DNA from: Caryophanales bacterium
GTDB lineage: Bacteria > Bacillota > Bacilli > Bacillales > Bacillaceae_J
Assembly (NCBI GenBank): GCA_012840465.1
Contig: DULJ01000024.1
Location: 1 to 64,000, forward strand
Length of the DNA stretch: 64,000 nt
Direction: 5' to 3'
Shown: positions 19,000 to 26,707 of the stretch, piece after piece
Layout of the letters: the number at the start of each line of letters is the position of its first letter
Position numbering within the stretch: position 1 is the stretch's first letter
Translations under genes and position numbers: made by a program
Notes under the pieces: model-generated
Told to the model about the DNA's origin: nothing
What the model saw: the letters and a program-made list of their open reading frames with translations, nothing else
The model's database searches: none

Positions 19000-19599
19000 C
19001 TAGTATTTCAGCCAATAAACGATAAACTTCGCCCACTCCGTCAACACGATTTGCTGTTTTTCAGAATCCTTCCACCAATCTTGAAGACTATCAATTCGGT
19101 CATCCGGTGCATTGGCATAGGTTAGCTGAATATCTGAACCCGCGAATACTTTGTCGAAAATAAACTTACTTCGTTTCGAATGCCAATCTGTTGTCACAAC
19201 GATGGCGGATTTAAAGCCGTGATCGAGCATCAGTTTTTTCGAATAAACTGCATTTTCATAAGTGCTTCTGGAGTCGGTTTCTTTTTTTATCGCCGCATCC
19301 GGAACCCCAAGTTCGCTCGCCAAGACGATCATTTCATCTACTGCCTTTGTTCGCCATGAAAGATCTGTGCCATCCGAAAAAATCAATGTCTGCGCGAATC
19401 CTTGGTTATAAAGCCCAACCGCACGTTTTGTGCGTTCACCTTTGATTTCCCCACCAAGAACAATGATCGCATCGCTTTTTTCGGCTGTCTCATCGGCAAC
19501 TAAAAAATCCGCCACAGATTGTAATAACGGATTTTTCACAATAAAACCTATTATTATTAAAATTAATAAAATCCCCAGAAAAATCTTCAACTTTCTCAT
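19000..19599 (-). CDS. YdcF/DUF218 family membrane-anchored protein
   Basis: This is a 199-residue protein with one N-terminal membrane segment (about 5-25) and a DUF218/YdcF domain. Recognisable motifs are DAIIVLGGE, a TRSTYENA-like site (DSRSTYENAVYSKKLM) and VVTTDWHSKRSKFIF. The family includes SanA/ElyC-like envelope proteins linked to wall precursor metabolism, but the biochemical activity is unknown. It starts two bases after the stop of a 54-codon gene and is clearly coupled to it. Its position beside the wall polymer cluster fits an envelope role. Confidence 0.82.
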   Translation of the reverse strand: MRKLKIFLGILLILIIIGFIVKNPLLQSVADFLVADETAEKSDAIIVLGGEIKGERTKRAVGLYNQGFAQTLIFSDGTDLSWRTKAVDEMIVLASELGVPDAAIKKETDSRSTYENAVYSKKLMLDHGFKSAIVVTTDWHSKRSKFIFDKVFAGSDIQLTYANAPDDRIDSLQDWWKDSEKQQIVLTEWAKFIVYWLKY

Positions 19600-19601
19600 T
19601 A

Positions 19602-19766
19602 CTACTTAGTGCCCACTGATTTCATTTGTAAAATAATGTCCTGGACCATTTCCTTTGGATTATTAATAATTGATTTTTCACCTTTTTGATAAGCAGATTG
19701 GAGAATTGCCAAAAGCTCCACTTGATTTAACTTTCTTTCAGGTTCATTTACAATCGTTTTACTCAT
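19602..19766 (-). CDS. Small hypothetical protein coupled to YdcF
   Basis: This 54-residue soluble protein begins at the ATG at 19766, seven bases after AAGGTGA. It is charged and helix-rich (LNQVELLAILQSAYQKGEKS, then NPKEMVQDIILQM) with no signal peptide or membrane segment. I do not recognise the family. The stop codon is two bases before the start of the YdcF gene, so the two form a coupled operon and the small protein probably acts with or regulates it, though this is inference. Confidence 0.65.
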   Translation of the reverse strand: MSKTIVNEPERKLNQVELLAILQSAYQKGEKSIINNPKEMVQDIILQMKSVGTK

Positions 19767-19943
19767 TATGTATATCACCTTCAATTCTAGTTATCTTTGT
19801 TTTCAATAGCACGATGTAAAACGGCACAACACTATATATTTCGACAAAGTCCCACAGTTTTTGTCCGTATCATTATAGCATATTTGTAAAATATTGTCTT
19901 TAGAGATAATAAATTTAATAGAATTGTAATATAAGCACTCAGT

Positions 19944-20027
19944 GGTGCCTGTCCCCGCAGCACACTAGGTACCGCAGTTGGTACCGCAGTTGTAGCGTCA
20001 GTTGTGCATTCGGCGGTGCCTGTCCCC
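19944..20027 (-). repeat. GGTGCCTGTCCCC element B
   Basis: Cores start at 19944 and 20015, 71 bp apart, separated by 12-bp units of the type CAGTTGGTACCG. Both cores are followed by the same CGCAGCACACTA. A hairpin (GGAGTGC/GCACTCC, about 20043-20077) follows and is a likely terminator of the RND gene, which ends at 20099. Confidence 0.85.
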
Positions 20028-20098
20028 GCAGCACACTAAAAAAGGAGTGCCTTCCCACTAAGGGTAAAAGCACTCCACCAACGAAACATAGGCGCTCC

Positions 20099-23000
20099 TT
20101 ACATCTCCAACCCAGCGTCTTCTTCCACATGATCCTTTTTCTTGCCTTTTCTTGTGAATAGGCGTTTAATTATGCGTTTCGTTCCGCTGAGGAAGTCTTC
20201 TAAGATTGTATAGACAACTGGGACGAATAGTAGCGTAAAGCACATGGATGATGTTAAGCCGAAGATGACGACGACGGCTAGCGGTGCTTGGGCTTCAGCC
20301 CCTTCTCCAATTCCAAGCGCCAATGGCAACATACCAAGGACGGTGGTCATGGTTGTCATCAGAATTGGGCGAAGACGGGCTGGACCAGCCTGTAAAATTG
20401 CTTCCGTACGCTCTATTCCCTGACCTCTTAAAATATTAATATAGTCAACGAGTACGATTGCGTTGTTAACGACGATACCGGCCAAGATGATAATCCCGAT
20501 AAAAGCTGGCACGCTGAACGGTTGCCCTGTCACGAACAAGCCAACGATAACCCCGATAACCGTTGTTGGCATCGCAAACATGATGACAAACGGATGCACC
20601 AATGATTCAAACTGTACGGCCATAACAACATAAACTAGGAATATTGAAAAAATCAACGCCAATGCTAAGTCCCCAAATGTTTTCTGCATATCCTCGGCCT
20701 GACCGCCAATTTTATACGTGTAGCCTTCCGGGAAATTCATCGTATTTAAGGCTGCCATCGCTTCTTTCGTTGCCGTCCCTAAATCTTTTCCATTTAAATC
20801 AGCAGTTACATTAATTTGTCTTTGTTGATTTTCACGAGTGATTTGAGCAGGCCCTTGAATTTGTTTTAACTCGGCGACAGCCGATAGTGGCAATAACGTC
20901 CCGCTTGGTGTTTGGATAAACATATTTTCTAAATCGTTAATCGTAACCCGCTTATCCTCCGGAAGAATAACACGGACATCGACTTCATCCCCAGCCTCGC
21001 GATATTGTGTCGCGAGCTTTCCATTAAAGCCGACCTCAACCTCGGACATGATTTGCGAATAAGATAAACCGTATTGCGCCGCCACTTCACGATTGACGAC
21101 AACCCTAATTTCCGGTCTGCCTTCCGCAGCAGAGTTCTCAACATTCGTTACCCCGTTAATATCCTCAAGCAGCCATGTAATTTGATCGCCGATTTCGGAT
21201 AAAATTTCTTGTTCTGGGCCTTGAACACTGATCTGCACCGGCTTTCCTGTACCAAGCCCCGCCTCCATTTCCGACACCTTGATGTCAGCACCTGGAATGG
21301 TGGCAACATCTGCACTTAATTTTTTAACAAATTGTTTGGTCGTTAGCTCCCGTTCATTCTTCTTAACTAACTGGATTTGGAACGACCCGGTGTTCGTACT
21401 GCTTTGTGTACCCGTCATTTGGTCCGTTCCAATTGATAGATAATTCACTTCAATCAAGTCTTTATAGTTTTCAAGCTTTTCTTGGATTTGGTTTGCAGCA
21501 GCCGTCGTTTCTTCAAGCGTCGAGCCTGCTGGTGCTTCAAAATTAATTTGTAGCTGTCCCTGATCTGATGCTGGAATATTTTCCGCACCTAACATCGGTG
21601 TTAATCCTAGACTTGCAATAATCAAAACGATCGTAGCGAACACCGTTGTTTTCCGGTGACCCAATACCCACTTTAATGATTTTTGATAAAAATGATCTAG
21701 TTTCTTAAAAAGACTTGCAAACCAACCTTTTTGCTTATCGTATTTGTCAATTGGTTTTGTTAACAACTTCGATGCTAAAACTGGTACTAGCGTAATCGCC
21801 ACCGCAAGCGAGCCGATTAGTGAGAACGAAACCGCTAAAGCAAGTGGTGTAAATAATTCTGACGTCATCCCTTCTACGAACACGATCGGTAAAAATACCA
21901 CCAAAGTCGTTGTCGTTGATGCGATGACCGCTGAGCCAATTTCAGATGCCCCTTGAATGGCCGCTTCTTTTACAGAAGCACCGTTTTGACGGTACCTAAA
22001 AATATTTTCTAAAATAACAATCGAGTTATCGACCATCATCCCAATTCCGAGCGCCAAACCACCCAAAGACAGAATATTCAGCGTCTGGCCTGCAAAATAC
22101 ATCATCGCAAATGTTGAAATGATAGCAAACGGAATGGATACGGCAATCACAAATGTTGGTCTTAAACTGCGCAAAAATAACAACAGGACAAAGATGGACA
22201 ATAGTCCTCCTGTGATCATATTAGATGTCACCGATTTGATCGAGTCACGGATAAACGTTGAAGTATCAAAAACATTAAAGAGTTTGACACCCTCAGGCAA
22301 TTTTTTATTAATTTTCTTCATTGCTTTATGGACTTCATCCGAAACCTCAACCGTATTTCCGTCTGATTTTTTCAAAACAGATAATACTAGCGAAGATTCA
22401 TTATTTACGACTGATAATGAGTTTTTCTTTTTAAATGTATCCTTTAAAGTGCCAACATCGCTTACCTTCACGTTGCCGCCATTAGCAAGCGGAATCAACG
22501 TATTCGTGATGTCGTCAAGTGAGGTGAATTCACCATCTACACGAATTTGCAAATCTTGATTCCCTTTTGTAATAATACCGCCAGACGTTGAGCGGTTATC
22601 AGACTGCAACGCTTGAATCACATGGTTCGGCGTCAATTTATAAAGGGCAAGTTTGGCACGATCGAGCTCAATTTGAAGCTCACGTTTTTTACCACCCTCA
22701 ATCCCAATTGATGCGACACCCTCGGCACGTTTTAGCAACGGCTCAACCGTATTCTCGGCAATTTCCTGCAGTTTTTCCGGCTCATCACCAGTTAAACCCA
22801 ACCACATCACCGGGATTTGTTTCGGGTCAAAACGCAACACGGAAGGATCATTGGCATCAGTCGGTAGCATCCCTTTTACCTGATCTACTTTTTCCCGAAC
22901 CTCTAAGAGGGCATTATCGAGATTCGTACCTGTTGCGAATAATAAGACAACCACAGAGGAGTTCGGAATCGATTGCGATTGAATCGTATCGACCCCTTCA

Positions 23001-23221
23001 ATCGACGTCAACGCGGACTCCAACGGTTTACTGACCATTTTTTCAACTTCCTCAGGCCCTGCTCCCGGGTAGCCCGTGGCAACAACGGCAACTGGAAAGT
23101 TAACATCAGGATAAAGGTCAACCTTTAAATTTGTAAGTGAAACATAGCCTAATGCGATGACAGCAAGGACTAACATCAATACGCCAACAGGACGACGGAC
23201 AGACAAATCAACTATTTTCAA
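20099..23221 (-). CDS. RND-family efflux transporter permease
   Basis: This is an inner-membrane pump of 1040 residues with the RND (AcrB/SwrC) fold: TM1 at the N-terminus after VRRPVGVLM, two large extracytoplasmic loops (about 35-330 and 560-860) and helices 2-6 and 8-12. Typical motifs are YPGAGPEEVEK, GIGMMVDNSIVILENI with TM4 aspartate, and GIVVNNAIVLVDYIN. I chose the TTG at 23221 because AGGAGG lies nine bases before it and it follows the adaptor stop by one base; an ATG at 23245 would overlap the adaptor gene. SwrC of B. subtilis, which exports surfactin, is the closest named type, but the substrate here is unknown. Confidence 0.9.
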   Translation of the reverse strand: MKIVDLSVRRPVGVLMLVLAVIALGYVSLTNLKVDLYPDVNFPVAVVATGYPGAGPEEVEKMVSKPLESALTSIEGVDTIQSQSIPNSSVVVLLFATGTNLDNALLEVREKVDQVKGMLPTDANDPSVLRFDPKQIPVMWLGLTGDEPEKLQEIAENTVEPLLKRAEGVASIGIEGGKKRELQIELDRAKLALYKLTPNHVIQALQSDNRSTSGGIITKGNQDLQIRVDGEFTSLDDITNTLIPLANGGNVKVSDVGTLKDTFKKKNSLSVVNNESSLVLSVLKKSDGNTVEVSDEVHKAMKKINKKLPEGVKLFNVFDTSTFIRDSIKSVTSNMITGGLLSIFVLLLFLRSLRPTFVIAVSIPFAIISTFAMMYFAGQTLNILSLGGLALGIGMMVDNSIVILENIFRYRQNGASVKEAAIQGASEIGSAVIASTTTTLVVFLPIVFVEGMTSELFTPLALAVSFSLIGSLAVAITLVPVLASKLLTKPIDKYDKQKGWFASLFKKLDHFYQKSLKWVLGHRKTTVFATIVLIIASLGLTPMLGAENIPASDQGQLQINFEAPAGSTLEETTAAANQIQEKLENYKDLIEVNYLSIGTDQMTGTQSSTNTGSFQIQLVKKNERELTTKQFVKKLSADVATIPGADIKVSEMEAGLGTGKPVQISVQGPEQEILSEIGDQITWLLEDINGVTNVENSAAEGRPEIRVVVNREVAAQYGLSYSQIMSEVEVGFNGKLATQYREAGDEVDVRVILPEDKRVTINDLENMFIQTPSGTLLPLSAVAELKQIQGPAQITRENQQRQINVTADLNGKDLGTATKEAMAALNTMNFPEGYTYKIGGQAEDMQKTFGDLALALIFSIFLVYVVMAVQFESLVHPFVIMFAMPTTVIGVIVGLFVTGQPFSVPAFIGIIILAGIVVNNAIVLVDYINILRGQGIERTEAILQAGPARLRPILMTTMTTVLGMLPLALGIGEGAEAQAPLAVVVIFGLTSSMCFTLLFVPVVYTILEDFLSGTKRIIKRLFTRKGKKKDHVEEDAGLEM

Positions 23222-23222
23222 G

Positions 23223-24488
23223 CTATTTGCCCTCCTCAATGACATTCACAAGGTTGCCGTCCATTAAAGTATTTTGGCCCTTAATGACAACTTGGTCCCC
23301 ATCTGACACATCACCGATTATTGCTGTAAAGTCCGTTTGACTTTCGATAATCTCGATTACTTTTTCAACTGCTCTACCATCTTTTATGATAAAAATTTTC
23401 GTAGAACCGCCTTGCTCAACGATTGCCTCTGTAGGAATAATTAAAGCCTTTTCGACAATCGTTTGACCAAGAACAAACTCGCCAATCATCCCCGGCTTAA
23501 TCGCCTTATCTTTGTTTTCAATTTTAGCTTCTACGACATACAATCCTGAAGCGTTGGCAATCGGAGAAATATAGCTAACTACTCCTGATACTTCCTTATG
23601 TAAAACGGGAATCACCACGTTAACCTTTTGTCCTTCTTTAAATAAAGCCAACTGCCCCGCACTTATCGTGGATTCAATCAAAATTGGGTTAAGTCCTACG
23701 ATTTTAAATAAAGGTGTTTGCAGACCGACTGTGTCTCCAACTTCTGCATTTACTTCCACGACTTCGCCTGATTGTGTTGCTTCAATTAATGTGTCTTTTA
23801 AGCGGTCTTGGGCTTGTTTTACATTTAGTTCAGTTTGGCGCAGCTGGGCTTGCGAGCTTTTTACACCAATTTCCGCTTTTTCAATGTCAATTTTTGATTT
23901 TTCATAATTTAGTTTTGCGTTATGCTCAGCCGTTACTGCTGACTCATATTCTATTTTCGAAACAACACCTTCATTATATAAGGCTTCGACTCGTTCGAGA
24001 TTTTTTTTCGCATCAGTCCAGGAGATCGATGCCTCGTTCATGGCAGCGGAAATAGAGGCAGATGCACCACCGTCGATTGTTGTTTTTACTGATTTTTCAT
24101 TAGCAATGGCTACACTTAACGCTGCTTGCTGAGCTTCAAGTGCGGCTTGTTGTAATTCAACCGTTGTTCGTAGATCGCGGTCATCAATTTTCCCAAGCAC
24201 TTGGCCTTTTTGGACCTGATCACCCTTTTTGATATTGAGTGAAATGAGCTCCCCGGACATTTTCGGCATAATCGTTACAGTTACATCCGCCTTCATCGTC
24301 CCGACAATCTCTTTATTTACCGTTAAAGAGCGATTCGTAATATTGGAAACCTTAACGGGAGTTTGCTTTTCCTCCTGTGTTGGCTGGTCAACTGGTTTTG
24401 TGGCGCATCCGGATCCAGCTAAAGCAAGCGAGGCCGCCGCCAAGAGAACCATCCCATGTTTCAACCGCCTTTTTAAAGGACGTTTCAT
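23223..24488 (-). CDS. RND periplasmic adaptor (HlyD-type) lipoprotein
   Basis: This 421-residue membrane-fusion protein begins with a basic signal peptide and a probable lipobox cysteine (SGCATKP). The lipoyl/barrel-sandwich halves flank a long coiled-coil hairpin (about 110-230, rich in AALEAQQAAL-like heptads). Beta-barrel and membrane-proximal domains follow (about 260-420). In Gram-positives these adaptors sit on the outer face of the membrane and partner an RND pump, here encoded one base downstream. The start follows AAGGAGA. The two genes make a compact efflux operon. Confidence 0.9.
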   Translation of the reverse strand: MKRPLKRRLKHGMVLLAAASLALAGSGCATKPVDQPTQEEKQTPVKVSNITNRSLTVNKEIVGTMKADVTVTIMPKMSGELISLNIKKGDQVQKGQVLGKIDDRDLRTTVELQQAALEAQQAALSVAIANEKSVKTTIDGGASASISAAMNEASISWTDAKKNLERVEALYNEGVVSKIEYESAVTAEHNAKLNYEKSKIDIEKAEIGVKSSQAQLRQTELNVKQAQDRLKDTLIEATQSGEVVEVNAEVGDTVGLQTPLFKIVGLNPILIESTISAGQLALFKEGQKVNVVIPVLHKEVSGVVSYISPIANASGLYVVEAKIENKDKAIKPGMIGEFVLGQTIVEKALIIPTEAIVEQGGSTKIFIIKDGRAVEKVIEIIESQTDFTAIIGDVSDGDQVVIKGQNTLMDGNLVNVIEEGK

Positions 24489-24776
24489 AAAAAATCTCCT
24501 TCCATGTTTGAGTGAATTAATAGAGTTCTAGTTTCAGTTTGCGATGTTGTGGTGAGCGATTGTTCAACATATAAAAGAATAAAGATAAAAAATGCCCCGT
24601 TTAATTAGTACGTTTGATTAAGCGAAAAGTTTCATATAATTGGTCCATTTACATAAAGTTTACATTTATATGAAAACAATTGAAACGAAGAACTCACTTA
24701 ACAAATTCATTTTCGAAAAATAGCGATAGGATGGGATTTTGTATTATAATGAAAGGATAGTCAAATAGGACGGAAT

Positions 24777-24970
24777 CTGGGACATGGGGTTGGGTTCTGC
24801 GGTCTAGCCGGGGCGGGGGCGGAGCGTGAGCCGTGGAGGCGGGCGGAGTTGGATCCGTTGCCCCACAATTTCGGGGAATCTTCGGGTCACAGTTCCCGCC
24901 CCTGCGTCCCCCCGGCCCCGCGGCTTAAGCGCATCGGCCCAGCCCAATCGGGACGGATCTTTTGTCCCAG
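24777..24970. repeat. GC-rich inverted-repeat element upstream of ywqBA
   Basis: A 194-bp GC-rich island bounded by CTGGGACA and TGTCCCAG. Inside, a GCCGGGGCGGGGGCGG segment faces a complementary CCCCCCGGCCCCGCGG segment, making a long imperfect hairpin, and TCACAGTTCCCGCCCC links it to the GGGAC family. A TATAAT at 24745-24750 lies upstream, so the element may sit in the ywqBA leader RNA. The remainder of the 24489-24997 gap is AT-rich without a gene. Confidence 0.7.
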
Positions 24971-24997
24971 TCTAAAAATTGGTGGTGTCTCTTTTAC

Positions 24998-26707
24998 ATG
25001 TTAGTGAACGAAATTCCAAAGGAAAAAGTTAAATATTGCATCGAAAATCTTCAGACCATGTTTGACCCCAAGGTTGAGCGTGATTATAGAATGATGAAAC
25101 AAGCGCTTTCGTTGTTTAGAAATGGGGCTGTTTATAATGCGGCTGTCGAGGGTAAGACGATAACGGCAGTTGTTCAGGATAAATGGGACACGAATAATGT
25201 CTCACTTGAATTGGATTTTATGGAAATTAGCTTTTGCAGTTGTTATGAAAAAGAGGATCTGTTTTGTGTTCATAAATTAGCGACGCTTTTTTATGTATTT
25301 TCCTTGTTTGACAGTCCTGGAGAGTTTTTCAATCAGTGGAAGGAAGGATTCAAGTACACCGCTACTGAAAAAATGACGGTAAGTACGGAAAAACTGATAT
25401 TAGAAGAACCTAAGAAAAACGAGCGTCCCTACCAAGAGGATTCGCTTGAAAGCTGGCTCACCTTTTTTAACGAAAAGTATATTCAGTTTTCAAAAAAACG
25501 AGAAGCACGCATGTCGACGTACTGGAATTATCAGCGGAACACCAATTTGGCTGAGGATCTTTATGAGACCTATTATCCCACCTTACTCGACACGGTCATG
25601 CCATCCTCATCCGTTGGTGAAAATTTATTTCATTTTCACGCTGCGCTTTCCATTTTTGAAAAGATGTTAGAGAATGCAGCGGACATTTATTCATCTTCGT
25701 ATTCCAATCATTATACTCGTAAATATTTGGGCGAGATCCTGTCTGACATTGCTGAACTTGCTTTCAATGTGCGCAAAAGCAATATAGACCGGACAGATGC
25801 TGATAAAAAAATTCTTAACGAAACTCCGGAGCGGTTGTTAAAGATTTTATTAATGACGAGGGATTTTCAATATGATCGCTTGTATCTATTTCAAATTGCA
25901 TGCTCCAATTTAATGTTTGAAAAAGAACGGTTGAACGGACTCAAACGCAAGCTGCTTGCACGAGGTAAAAAAGAAGAAAGATTAAAGGAGCTCGGAAAAG
26001 TTAATTTTTCATCTGAATGCAGATTGGCTTTGGCTCACCTTGATTTTATGATCGAAAAAGATAAAGTGGCCGTTAAACGCCTTTCGGATGGTCCCGCTAA
26101 CGAAGTTTATTATTATACGACATGGTTTAAATCGTTAGCACAAAATAAAATTTGGGATCGTTTTGAAACCTGGCTTCCTTTTATTGAAAAAAGAATGAAT
26201 GAATACATTCACCAATATGGGGAGCAGCAATTAAAACGGGAGTTAGCGACATTTTATTTGTTTTATATAAAGCAATATGCAAACGAAAAAAGCAAAAAAG
26301 CGATCTATATCAATACGTTGCAAACCTGGCTTCCATATAGCTACAGTGACTTCTGCGACTATTTATTAGAGCAAAAGGAATTCCGCATGTGGACTGAGCT
26401 ACAATTGTTTGCCGGAATTGCCATTGAAAATATCGATAAAGGGCTTCTAAAAGAAATTGAGGATAAAGAACGGTCGTGTCTCCTGCCGCTCTATCATCAT
26501 GCGGTGGAGGCAGCCATTTCCGAAAAAAACCGGGATGCCTACAAGCAGGCCGTCAAATATTTGCGGAAGCTCCGCACACATTACAAGTCTTTGAAAAAAG
26601 AAGACGTGTGGAACAGCTATATTCGCATGCTTTCTGTGAAATATAAACGATTAAGAGCCTTTCAAGAGGAATTGCGAAAAGGGAAAGGAAAATTAATCAA
26701 TGATTAA
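24998..26707 (+). CDS. ywqB: SWIM zinc-finger protein YwqB
   Basis: This is a 569-residue protein with a SWIM-type zinc finger near residues 78-92: a CSC pair, a ten-residue gap and CVH. The remainder is helical and not recognised. SWIM proteins next to SNF2 helicases are common in Firmicutes, and B. subtilis has the same pair as ywqB-ywqA. The start is the ATG at 24998 after GGTGGTG; an earlier TTG at 24962 lies inside the GC-rich repeat and is rejected. Its end overlaps the helicase start by eight bases, so the two proteins are translationally coupled and probably act together on nucleic acid. Confidence 0.85.
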   Translation: MLVNEIPKEKVKYCIENLQTMFDPKVERDYRMMKQALSLFRNGAVYNAAVEGKTITAVVQDKWDTNNVSLELDFMEISFCSCYEKEDLFCVHKLATLFYVFSLFDSPGEFFNQWKEGFKYTATEKMTVSTEKLILEEPKKNERPYQEDSLESWLTFFNEKYIQFSKKREARMSTYWNYQRNTNLAEDLYETYYPTLLDTVMPSSSVGENLFHFHAALSIFEKMLENAADIYSSSYSNHYTRKYLGEILSDIAELAFNVRKSNIDRTDADKKILNETPERLLKILLMTRDFQYDRLYLFQIACSNLMFEKERLNGLKRKLLARGKKEERLKELGKVNFSSECRLALAHLDFMIEKDKVAVKRLSDGPANEVYYYTTWFKSLAQNKIWDRFETWLPFIEKRMNEYIHQYGEQQLKRELATFYLFYIKQYANEKSKKAIYINTLQTWLPYSYSDFCDYLLEQKEFRMWTELQLFAGIAIENIDKGLLKEIEDKERSCLLPLYHHAVEAAISEKNRDAYKQAVKYLRKLRTHYKSLKKEDVWNSYIRMLSVKYKRLRAFQEELRKGKGKLIND

